From Shewanella cyperi (GTDB lineage Bacteria > Pseudomonadota > Gammaproteobacteria > Enterobacterales > Shewanellaceae), in the NCBI RefSeq assembly GCF_017354985.1, contig NZ_CP071501.1, positions 1,135,501-1,199,500 on the forward strand: a DNA stretch of 64,000 bases, given 5' to 3'. Under the pieces are notes generated by a model. The model was not told the DNA's origin, ran no database searches, and saw only the letters and a program-made list of their open reading frames with translations. Below are positions 56,800-64,000 of this stretch, one piece after another. A program made the translations under genes and the position numbers. How positions within the stretch are numbered: position 1 is the first letter of the stretch; every line of letters begins with the position of its first letter.

Positions 56800-57330
56800 A
56801 TGCACTACGGAAGCTGTCATTCTCCATCCGCTATTGCGGTTCAGTTCTGGCTTGGCCTTGCCCTGATGCTGGGTTCCATGGCTGCCCTGGCCGAGGCCCG
56901 CCAGGACACTCCCGCCATGTTGCGCCTGAGTGTCGGCCAGACTGGGATAGACACCGCCGAGGGCAGGGAGCCCTGGCACATAGGCCTGGATTATCGCTGG
57001 CAGCCCATGGGCAGTTGGGAGCTGGTGCCGTCGATTGGGGTGTTGTGGATCAACGGTGGAGCCCATTATGTTTATGCCGAGCTTAAGCGTGACTTCCTGT
57101 TCGATAACGGCTGGGTGCTGACCCCGAGCTTTGCCGCCGGCGCCTTTGATGACAGCGAGGAGCTGCAACTTGGCAATGAGCTGGAGTTTCGCTCGGGCCT
57201 GGAGCTGGGCTATCGCTTTGACAACCACTACCGCCTGGGGCTGGGGGTATTTCACACCTCCAACGGCGGGATCAGCGACAAAAATCCCGGTACCGAATCT
57301 GTGCTTTTGTCTTTGAGTATGCCCATGTAA
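56800..57330 (+). CDS. pagL: Lipid A 3-O-deacylase (PagL-type acyloxyacyl hydrolase)
   Basis: PagL is an outer-membrane barrel that removes the 3-O-acyl chain of lipid A. GGAGG at 56790 supports the ATG at 56800 and 176 residues. An export signal ending near ALAEA is followed by alternating strands of a small eight-stranded barrel. The end has the catalytic signature GVFHTSNGGISDKNPGTESV. His152, Ser154 and Glu166 have exactly the 2- and 12-residue spacings of the known His-Ser-Glu triad. The final strand is LLSLSMPM, short for a barrel C-terminus. It lies after the pump genes but probably has its own promoter. Confidence 0.88.
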   Translation: MHYGSCHSPSAIAVQFWLGLALMLGSMAALAEARQDTPAMLRLSVGQTGIDTAEGREPWHIGLDYRWQPMGSWELVPSIGVLWINGGAHYVYAELKRDFLFDNGWVLTPSFAAGAFDDSEELQLGNELEFRSGLELGYRFDNHYRLGLGVFHTSNGGISDKNPGTESVLLSLSMPM

Positions 57331-57355
57331 GGCGGTTTGCGGGAAAAGTGCCAAT

Positions 57356-57386
57356 AAAAAAGGGATGAGCCAGGCTCATCCCTTTT
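57356..57386. terminator. Bidirectional terminator between pagL and icd
   Basis: The stem agggatgagc/gctcatccct, with A run before and T run after, can stop transcription from both sides. Confidence 0.85.
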
Positions 57387-57406
57387 GTGTTCCCAATGTG
57401 CACAGA

Positions 57407-58414
57407 TCAGAGTCTGTCCAGCACCGCCTGGGTGAAGTCTGTGGTGCCATGGGTGCCACCGAGATCGCGGGTGGTGCGGTCACCTTCGGCAATTACGGCA
57501 GAAACCGCGTTGCGGATGGCGGCGGCCTTGTCGGCCATACCCAGGTATTCCAGCATCTGGATGGAGGCCAAGATCACAGAGGTGGGGTTGGCCAGGTTTT
57601 TACCGGCAATGTCCGGGGCGCTGCCGTGTACCGCTTCGAAAATTGCGGCATCGCGGCCTATGTTGGCACCGGGTGCCATACCCAGACCACCCACCAGACC
57701 GGCACACAGATCCGACAAAATGTCACCGAACAGGTTGGTGGTGACTATCACGTCGAAGTTTTCCGGATTCATCACCAGCTTCATGCAGGTGGCGTCCACT
57801 ATCATTTCTTCGGTGATGATGTCGGGATAACGCTGGCTCACTTCACGGGCCACCTTCAGGAACAGGCCTGAAGTGGATTTCATGATGTTGGCCTTGTGTA
57901 CTATGGTCACCTTCTTGCGACCTTCTTTACGGGCCAGCTCGTAGGCGAAAGTGGTGATCTGCTCGGCGCCCTGACGGGTGATGACGCTGGTGGCTTCGGC
58001 TGTGCTGCCGTCTTCGGACACCTTCTGGCCGTAACCAGAGTACATGCCCTCAGTGTTCTCACGCACTGTGATGATGTCGATATTGTCGTATCTTGCCTGG
58101 GTGCCTTTGAAAGACAGTACAGGGCGCACGTTGGCATATAGGCCAAACTTCTTGCGCAGCGTCACGTTGATGGAGGTAAAACCTTCACCCACCGGCGTGG
58201 TCAGGGGTCCTTTAAGTGTGATACGGTTCTTTTCAATAAGATCCAAAGTACGCTGTGGCAGCAGTTCACCGTGCTTTTCCAGTGCCGTCAGGCCCGCATC
58301 GGCAAATTCGTATTCGAAATCGCAGCCTGCCTTGTCGAGGATCTTGAGGGCAGAATCTATGATGCTGGGACCGATCCCATCGCCAGGGATCACGGTAATC
58401 GTTCTTTTTGACAT
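57407..58414 (-). CDS. NAD-dependent isocitrate dehydrogenase
   Basis: This 335-residue enzyme of the isocitrate/isopropylmalate dehydrogenase family starts at MSKRTITVIPGDGIGPS (ATG at 58414, with AAGGA upstream). Substrate Ser/Arg positions are in GEGFTSINVTLRKKFGLYANVRP and ITVRENTEGMYSG. Metal/catalytic residues are in HKANIMKSTSGLFL and FDVIVTTNLFGDILSDLCAG. Short length and overall pattern place it with NAD-using bacterial enzymes of the mitochondrial IDH type, rather than the larger NADP enzymes. LeuB is the alternative, but no leu genes are nearby. It feeds 2-oxoglutarate and NADH to the TCA cycle. Confidence 0.88.
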   Translation of the reverse strand: MSKRTITVIPGDGIGPSIIDSALKILDKAGCDFEYEFADAGLTALEKHGELLPQRTLDLIEKNRITLKGPLTTPVGEGFTSINVTLRKKFGLYANVRPVLSFKGTQARYDNIDIITVRENTEGMYSGYGQKVSEDGSTAEATSVITRQGAEQITTFAYELARKEGRKKVTIVHKANIMKSTSGLFLKVAREVSQRYPDIITEEMIVDATCMKLVMNPENFDVIVTTNLFGDILSDLCAGLVGGLGMAPGANIGRDAAIFEAVHGSAPDIAGKNLANPTSVILASIQMLEYLGMADKAAAIRNAVSAVIAEGDRTTRDLGGTHGTTDFTQAVLDRL

Positions 58415-58656
58415 GGAGAATCCTTCCACGGTTGGTGGTTACTGCTATTGACCTGCCTTGGAAACCAAGGTAGGACAGGATATTTCGCGATATTTATCTG
58501 TAGTATTTTAACCACTTTAAATCACTTTTCACAGGGAAAGGTGAGCAAACACTCGGTTTTTTATCTTGGCCAAAATGCGTAAAATCAGGCTAAGAGCTTG
58601 ATTTAAGGCCAAAGGCTTAAAAAGTCGACTTTAGTCTAATAACAACGAAAAAGAGA

Positions 58657-61518
58657 ATGATTTTGAAGACACTTCCCCTCGTTCGGGCCCTGGCCCTGTG
58701 TTTGGGTACAGGTTTTTGGGGCCAGTCGCTGGCGACGCCCCAGACACTGTCCCTGCAGGACATTATGGCCTTTGAAACCGCCAAAACACCTGTGCTGGCC
58801 GACAATGGCAACAGTTTTGCTGTGGAGCTGGAGCCGGATCGCGGTGACAGCCGTACCCTGGTGCAAACCCTGGATAAAAACGCCAGTTACAGCATAGCAG
58901 GTGCCTCGGCACCCATACTCAGTGCCGATGGCCGATTTGCCGCCATGAAGCTGGCGCCGTCGCTGCTGGCCATGGAAAGCAGTGACGCCAAGGCCAAAAA
59001 AGCCCTCAAGGCCGGCATGGTGCTGTTGGACCTGACCACGGGGGCCGAGCAGCGTTTCGAACGGGTCAAGAGTTTTGCCTTCTCGGAGCAGGGCGATCTG
59101 CTGGCCATCTGGTTTGAGGTCGAGGAAGAGAAAAAAGCTGAGGATAAAAAGGTTGAGGAGCCCAAACAGGAGCCGCAATCCCCGACCGAGCCGGAAAAGA
59201 GCAAGGCAGCCAATTCCAACAAGACATCAAAGCCCAACAAGGCCGATGCCGGCTCCGAGCTGACCCTGATTGCGCTCGGCAGTGGTAAGCAACTCAGTTT
59301 CTCTGATGTCACGGGTTACAGCTTTGCCCGGGAGACAATGGCGGTGGCCCTGGTCCGTAACCAGAGTGGCGATACGCCGCTGCACCAGCTGTTATTGCTG
59401 AGTGGCAACACGCTTTCGTCCCGCACCCTGCTGGACTCAAAGGATCAGCATCTGGGGGCGCTGGCCCTGAGTCCCGACGGCAAGGCGGTTGCCCTGACCC
59501 TGGGGGATGCCGCAGTCGATACCGACGAGCGGGAGTACCAGTTGCTGCTTATCGATGACAGCGGCAAACGCAAGCTGGCCGCCAGGGACAAAGACTGGAC
59601 CCTGAACCGCTACGGCTCGGTGCAATTTTCCCGGGATGGCAAACGGGTGTTTGTCGGCCGGGTGCCAGAGGTCAGCAAGCCCATCAGTCGCAAACAATTC
59701 AAGACAGAGGCAGATCTGCGCGACGAGGCCATACTGCAAGACAATCGCGGTCTTAAGGTGTGGCACAGTAAGGATCCCTTGATAAAGCCAAACGAAATCA
59801 AGGAATACAGTAAGGAAGTTGAGCGCACCTATCTGGCTGTGTGGCATCTGGGCAAGGACGCGGGCAATAAGCTGGTGCAGCTGGCCGACAGTCAGGTGCC
59901 GGATGTGACAGTGACCGAGCAGCGCCGTTTCCTGCTGGGTTCAAGCAACAAGCCCTACCAACTGATGAGCACCTGGGCCGGGGCCTTCCGGGACTATTAC
60001 CTGGTGGACCTCGACACAGGACGCAAGCAGTTGCTGGTGGCGCAACTGGAGTCCGACAACGAACCCACCCTGTCCGGCGATGGCCGCTTTCTGGCCTATT
60101 TCCAGCAAGGACAGGTGTATCTCTATGATATTGCTGCCGGGCGTCGCTTCAATTTAAGCGGCAAGCTCAAGGTCAGCTTTGCCGATGAAGATCACGACTA
60201 TCCCTCCAGTGCCCCCGGCTATGGTTTTGGCCCCTGGTTGGAGGACGGTGCCGGGATCCTGGTGTATGACAAGTACGATATCTGGCAATTCGACAGCCGC
60301 AGCCACGAGGGCTTTATGCTGACCGGTGGTGAAGGTCGCAGGCTGCAGCTGCAACTGCGGGTGGCGGGTCTGGTGGAAGACCCTCTGCAACCTTCGACCA
60401 TTAAGCCGGGAGAGACCCTGCTGCTGCACGGTTACGGCTGGGCCTCCAAGGCAGACAGCTTCTGGCAGGCCAGGGTCGGCAGCGCCGGTATCAAGCCGCT
60501 GTTGCAAGAAGAGCAGAAACTCACAGTGCTGGCCCGTGCCAAGCACAGTGAACAAATCTTGTTCAGCAAGGAGCGCTACGATCGCTATCCGGATATCCAT
60601 AGCGCCAAGCTGGCGCAAGTGGCTCAAGCGGTGCAGCAAACGGATCTCGATGCCCAGCGGCGCCAATTTGGCTGGGGCCAATCCGAGCTGGTGCATTGGA
60701 CCAACACAGATGGCAAACTGCTGGACGGCGTGCTCATCAAGCCTGTGGGTTATCAGGAGGGTAAACGCTATCCCGTGCTGGTGTACTTCTACCGCTTTAT
60801 GAGCGATCGCCTGCATGCTTTCCCGCAAATGCAGGTGAACCACAGGCCCAATTTTGCCTGGTACGCCGCCAACGGCTACGCCATCTTCCTGCCGGATATC
60901 CGCTTTGAGATAGGTTACCCGGGCAACAGTTCGGTGCAGGCCCTGACCTCCGGGGTGCAAAAGCTGATTGAAATGGGCGTTGCCGATCCCAAGGCCGTGG
61001 GTCTGCAGGGCCATTCCTGGGGCGGTTATCAGACGGCCTTTGCCGTGACCCAAACCAATCTGTTTGCCGCCGCGGTCACCGGTGCCCCGGTGGCCAACAT
61101 GACCAGTGCCTACAGTGGTATCCGCCTCGGCACAGGATTGGCACGCCAGTTCCAGTATGAAACCGGTCAGAGCCGCATCGGCGAGAGCTTGATGAGTGCG
61201 CCGCAGAAGTACATTGAAAACTCACCGGTATTTTATGTGGATCGCATTAAAACGCCGATGATGATCATGTTCGGTGACAGGGATGACGCCGTGCCTTGGG
61301 AGCAGGGCATTGAGCTGTACCTGGCCATGCGCCGGGCGGGTAAAGAGGTGGTGTTTTTGCAATATGAGGATGAACCGCACCATCTGAAAAAGTACCCCAA
61401 CAAGCTCGATTACAGCCTGAAAATGATGGCTTTCTTCGATCACTTCCTCAAAGGGGCACCCGCCCCGGAGTGGCTGGAGAAAGGCGAGCCCTACCGGGAG
61501 TTTAAGGACGCCGAATAA
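58657..61518 (+). CDS. Secreted S9-family (prolyl oligopeptidase) peptidase
   Basis: The 953-residue protein starts with a signal peptide (MILKTLPLVRALALCLGTGF..SLA). A long N-terminal propeller region follows. At residues 150-205 it carries a hydrophilic, Lys/Glu/Pro-rich insert (KKAEDKKVEEPKQEPQ) that looks like a disordered spacer. The catalytic alpha/beta hydrolase domain is from about 690: YPVLVYFYRFMSDRLH, GHSWGGYQTAFAVT (Ser787), FGDRDDAVPW (Asp876) and EPHHLKK (His908/909). It should cut short peptides in the periplasm or outside. Its size is longer than typical DPP-IV members. A terminator follows. Confidence 0.92.
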   Translation: MILKTLPLVRALALCLGTGFWGQSLATPQTLSLQDIMAFETAKTPVLADNGNSFAVELEPDRGDSRTLVQTLDKNASYSIAGASAPILSADGRFAAMKLAPSLLAMESSDAKAKKALKAGMVLLDLTTGAEQRFERVKSFAFSEQGDLLAIWFEVEEEKKAEDKKVEEPKQEPQSPTEPEKSKAANSNKTSKPNKADAGSELTLIALGSGKQLSFSDVTGYSFARETMAVALVRNQSGDTPLHQLLLLSGNTLSSRTLLDSKDQHLGALALSPDGKAVALTLGDAAVDTDEREYQLLLIDDSGKRKLAARDKDWTLNRYGSVQFSRDGKRVFVGRVPEVSKPISRKQFKTEADLRDEAILQDNRGLKVWHSKDPLIKPNEIKEYSKEVERTYLAVWHLGKDAGNKLVQLADSQVPDVTVTEQRRFLLGSSNKPYQLMSTWAGAFRDYYLVDLDTGRKQLLVAQLESDNEPTLSGDGRFLAYFQQGQVYLYDIAAGRRFNLSGKLKVSFADEDHDYPSSAPGYGFGPWLEDGAGILVYDKYDIWQFDSRSHEGFMLTGGEGRRLQLQLRVAGLVEDPLQPSTIKPGETLLLHGYGWASKADSFWQARVGSAGIKPLLQEEQKLTVLARAKHSEQILFSKERYDRYPDIHSAKLAQVAQAVQQTDLDAQRRQFGWGQSELVHWTNTDGKLLDGVLIKPVGYQEGKRYPVLVYFYRFMSDRLHAFPQMQVNHRPNFAWYAANGYAIFLPDIRFEIGYPGNSSVQALTSGVQKLIEMGVADPKAVGLQGHSWGGYQTAFAVTQTNLFAAAVTGAPVANMTSAYSGIRLGTGLARQFQYETGQSRIGESLMSAPQKYIENSPVFYVDRIKTPMMIMFGDRDDAVPWEQGIELYLAMRRAGKEVVFLQYEDEPHHLKKYPNKLDYSLKMMAFFDHFLKGAPAPEWLEKGEPYREFKDAE

Positions 61519-61521
61519 TGC

Positions 61522-61548
61522 AAAAAGCCACCTCAGGGTGGCTTTTTT
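61522..61548 (+). terminator. Rho-independent terminator of the peptidase gene
   Basis: The stem aaagccacc/ggtggcttt is followed by T6. The minus-strand DUF3192 gene converges on it. Confidence 0.85.
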
Positions 61549-61596
61549 GTGGCTTGCGTTTGGCGGTTTTACATTGCCCTGAATTCTGGACTCTTA

Positions 61597-61989
61597 TCAC
61601 AACACCTTGGCAATGGGGGCAGCCTGGAACAGCTGGTAGCTGTCATCGCCCCAGGCGATCAGCTTATTGTCCTTGAACAGCAGTGGGGTGCACTCATCCT
61701 TGGTGGTCTCGCCGTCGGATTTTTCATGGTGGGTGCGGTAAAAAAGCACCTGCAGCTGGGCGCCCTCGGTATTCTTGGCTTCGGAAAAATTGGCCTTGCC
61801 CATGATCTGACGCACTTCGTCTATATCCAGGCCCAGATTCAGCTCGGTCAACTGCCGCTGGTTATAGGCCTGTCTGTCTTCCCAATCCATTTCATCGGGG
61901 GTGGGCTTGTAGCCCAGGGCGGCCACGCCGACAAAGACCAGGTAGGCCGCGAAAACGCCGCCTATGACAACGGGGGCAGAGGGTTTCAT
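61597..61989 (-). CDS. DUF3192-family protein
   Basis: The 130-residue protein has one N-terminal membrane helix (residues 6-27, APVVIGGVFAAYLVFVGVAA). The DUF3192 pattern follows: MDWEDRQAYNQRQLTELNLGLDIDEVRQIMGKANFSEAK, VLFYRTHHEKSDGETTKDECTPLLFKDNKLIAWGDD. The LGLDIDEVRQIMG segment resembles the SmpA/BamE-like fold used in envelope proteins. The family is limited to marine and related gammaproteobacteria, and its job is unknown. It is transcribed alone, in the same direction as xni but 158 bases away. Confidence 0.85.
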   Translation of the reverse strand: MKPSAPVVIGGVFAAYLVFVGVAALGYKPTPDEMDWEDRQAYNQRQLTELNLGLDIDEVRQIMGKANFSEAKNTEGAQLQVLFYRTHHEKSDGETTKDECTPLLFKDNKLIAWGDDSYQLFQAAPIAKVL

Positions 61990-62147
61990 CTGTGGTGCAT
62001 TCCTTGTGACTTAACAGGATCCGTGGAAGCGCAGGCAGTGGATCCTTCGCCGCGCTCCAATATTGGCGCTAAAGATAACCGAGCAGGGGATAATGGTAAA
62101 TACAATGTCGCATTTGTTAACAATTTTGACTGATTTTCTGCTGTTCA

Positions 62148-62903
62148 TTATCCAAGACGCAACTGCGCCAGCGACAGGTTGAGCGGCATATCCGTCTGCA
62201 GTTTGGCCAGCTTGTAACTGAGGCGGGCCATGTCCCGACCTTCCTCAAGCTTTTTGGCTTGCTTGGCACCCAGGGTATTGAGCGACTGATACAGGTTGGC
62301 CAGGCTGCGGTAGGTCTTGAGTAATTCTGCCGCTGACTTGGGGCCTATGCCGGCTATCCCGGGGATCTTGTTGCCGCTGTCACCGGCCAGGGCGATAAAA
62401 TCGAGCAATTGACTGCGCTGTACTCCCAGCTTCTGTTCCAGGGCGGCCATGTCGAGAAATTGCTGGGCAAAGTGATCCCACTGGCGGATGTTGGGATGGG
62501 TCAGCTGGGCCAGCCCCTTGTCGGTGGACACTATGATGGCCTCGCCGCCGCGACCGACAAGTTTGGTGGCCAGGGTGGCAATCACATCATCGGCTTCACT
62601 GTCGGCATTAACCGACACCAGGCCCTGGGCCAGCAGCGCCTGTTTGATGGCCGGTAAGCCGGCTGCCAGGGCTTCCGGCATGGGTTTGCGACCTTTTTTA
62701 TAGTCGGGATACAGGCGTTTGCGCCAGGACTCCTGATCGCCGTCCCAGACCAGGGCACAGTGGCTTGGTGCGTGAAAGGCGATCAATTTGCGACAGGCCC
62801 CGAGCAGTCGATTCTCCAGGGCTGCCATATCGGCCTCATCCGGTTGCGCCGCATGAATGCGGCGGGTGAGATTGAGGCCATCTATTATCAGCAGTTTGTT
62901 CAT
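62148..62903 (-). CDS. xni: Flap endonuclease Xni (ExoIX)
   Basis: The 251-residue protein is a FEN-like 5' nuclease. The first metal site is [12 protein letters not shown], and the conserved [24 protein letters not shown] bears the DNA-binding Arg/Lys set. [12 protein letters not shown] and [12 protein letters not shown] continue the site, and the helix-hairpin-helix is [28 protein letters not shown]. The shortened first metal region, relative to PolA-type exonucleases, fits Xni, which acts on flap DNA. The start ATGA overlaps the ppnN stop by four bases, so translation of the two is coupled. Confidence 0.94.
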   Translation of the reverse strand: MNKLLIIDGLNLTRRIHAAQPDEADMAALENRLLGACRKLIAFHAPSHCALVWDGDQESWRKRLYPDYKKGRKPMPEALAAGLPAIKQALLAQGLVSVNADSEADDVIATLATKLVGRGGEAIIVSTDKGLAQLTHPNIRQWDHFAQQFLDMAALEQKLGVQRSQLLDFIALAGDSGNKIPGIAGIGPKSAAELLKTYRSLANLYQSLNTLGAKQAKKLEEGRDMARLSYKLAKLQTDMPLNLSLAQLRLG

Positions 62904-64000
62904 TTAATAATGCGGTAGCAGGGGTGATATTCTGTGCCCGGCAGCTTCATGCGCTGCTGTTTGATAAAGGCCGCCAGCAGTTGATCCATCAGGTCCATCA
63001 GCTTGCGGTCGCCCTTAAGTTCAAAGGGACCGCTGCGCTTGATGAGCTTCATGGTTTCGGCCTTGACGTTGCCGGCCACTATACCGGAAAAGGCCCGCCG
63101 CAGCTGAGCCGCCAGATCCGCCTTGTTGCTCTGGAAGAACAGGTGCAGATTGGCCATGGCATCGTGATCCGGATAGAAGGGCAGCTGGAACTCGGGTTCA
63201 ATTTTCAATGACCATTGGTAGGGATAGGCATCGCCATTGGCCTTGCGGAAGGCTTTAACCTCTTCCATGCCCTGTTTCATTATCCTGGCCACCTGAACCG
63301 GGTCGTCCACCACTATGCGATACTTGCTCTGGGCCTCATCGCCCAGGGTGGCGCCGATAAATTCATCAATCTTGGTGAAGTACTCGGCACTCTCTTTCGG
63401 GCCGGTCAGCACCAGAGGGAAGGGGATCTGCTCGTTGGCCTTGTTGAGCAGAATACCAAGCAGGTACAGGAGTTCTTCGGCGGTGCCGGCACCACCGGGG
63501 AAGATCACTATGCCATGGCCCAGGCGCACGAAGGCTTCGAGGCGCTTTTCTATGTCCGGAAGGATTACCAGCTCGTTGACTATCTGGTTTGGCGGCTCGG
63601 CAGCTATGATGCTGGGTTCGGTCAGGCCTATGTAGCGGGCATTGCAGACCCGCTGTTTGGCGTGGCCTATGGCGGCGCCCTTCATGGGCCCCTCCATGGC
63701 GCCTGGACCACAACCGGTACAGATATCCAGCCCCCTGAGCCCCAGCTGATAACCCACCTCGCGGGTGTACTGGTACTCTATGGGATTGATGCTGTGACCG
63801 CCCCAGCACACCACCACATTGGGATCGTTCTTGGTGGGCAGGGCCCTGGCGTTGCGCAGTATGTCGAACACCACGTTGGTGATGTGGCTGGCGTTGGTCA
63901 GGTTGATGTGCTTGAGGTTGTCGTACTTGTCGCTGATATAGAGAATGTCCCGCAGCACGGCAAACAGGTGCTCCTGAATACCGGCGATGATCTGGCCATC
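62900..64000 (-). CDS. ppnN: Pyrimidine/purine nucleotide 5'-monophosphate nucleosidase, 5' end missing
   Basis: PpnN (YgdH, LOG family) cleaves nucleoside monophosphates to base and ribose-5-phosphate, under (p)ppGpp control in E. coli. The frame is open through base 64000, so about 366 C-terminal residues are visible and roughly 90 lie outside. The LOG signature is [43 protein letters not shown], then [18 protein letters not shown] (PGGxGTxxE, the catalytic motif). The C-terminal extension past residue 300 is the PpnN-specific part. xni overlaps its stop. The same pair is conserved in related gammaproteobacteria. Confidence 0.95.
   Translation of the reverse strand, partial: DGQIIAGIQEHLFAVLRDILYISDKYDNLKHINLTNASHITNVVFDILRNARALPTKNDPNVVVCWGGHSINPIEYQYTREVGYQLGLRGLDICTGCGPGAMEGPMKGAAIGHAKQRVCNARYIGLTEPSIIAAEPPNQIVNELVILPDIEKRLEAFVRLGHGIVIFPGGAGTAEELLYLLGILLNKANEQIPFPLVLTGPKESAEYFTKIDEFIGATLGDEAQSKYRIVVDDPVQVARIMKQGMEEVKAFRKANGDAYPYQWSLKIEPEFQLPFYPDHDAMANLHLFFQSNKADLAAQLRRAFSGIVAGNVKAETMKLIKRSGPFELKGDRKLMDLMDQLLAAFIKQQRMKLPGTEYHPCYRIIK

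Noticed and set aside
57407..58414. LeuB (3-isopropylmalate dehydrogenase)
   Set aside because: The sequence pattern fits NAD-isocitrate dehydrogenase better and there are no leucine-pathway genes around it.

Overview
The window looks like the chromosome of a Shewanella or a close relative. The case rests on gene order: a malQ-glgB-glgX-glgP-glgC-glgA block ending in a GGDEF/EAL protein and a RhlE helicase; nadK divergent from grpE; xseB-ispA-dxs divergent from pomAB; then thiI, gcvA, a DUF423 gene and rlmM; an NAD-type isocitrate dehydrogenase; a DUF3192 gene; and xni-ppnN. Core genes are GC-rich. No rRNA, tRNA, CRISPR array or prophage is visible.

Layout. 1-9.7 kb: single genes and short clusters (hydrolase tail, membrane protein, OmpA-like protein, mscS, tpx, ltaE, thioesterase, small lipoprotein, acetyltransferase plus FAD oxidoreductase, nhaC, unknown protein). 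9.9-26.8 kb: an iron alcohol dehydrogenase, then the glycogen operon. MalQ, GlgX and GlgP mobilise maltodextrin and glycogen; GlgC, GlgA and GlgB make glycogen; a membrane c-di-GMP protein closes the cluster. 26.9-43.2 kb: housekeeping genes (rhlE, a CobW GTPase, a MATE pump, nadK, grpE, isoprenoid genes dxs/ispA/xseB, the sodium flagellar stator pomAB, thiI, gcvA, an alpha/beta hydrolase, DUF423, rlmM). 43.2-50.9 kb: an accessory island of small, partly AT-rich genes, mostly on the minus strand. They are separated by three copies of a long, hairpin-rich, apparently non-coding repeat, and one copy is split by a complete IS3-family element (48654-49891). 50.9-57.3 kb: a TetR repressor divergent from an RND pump (adaptor and transporter, no outer-membrane channel), then a PagL-type lipid A deacylase. 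57.4-64 kb: isocitrate dehydrogenase, a secreted S9 peptidase, DUF3192, xni and the incomplete ppnN.

Two signals are not explained by the genes. First, imperfect short direct repeats (12-24 bp units) lie on or beside stop codons at many loci: after the OmpA-like gene, in the lipoprotein 3' end, between the MATE gene and nadK, at the end of grpE, in the hydrolase/DUF423 overlap and in the pump adaptor. A larger duplication of the glgP end lies just before glgC. Second, there are two kinds of ORF-less structured DNA: the island repeat family (A, B and C) and a ~225 bp element beside dxs that resembles IS200/IS605-type ends without a transposase. These are the best candidates for something undescribed.
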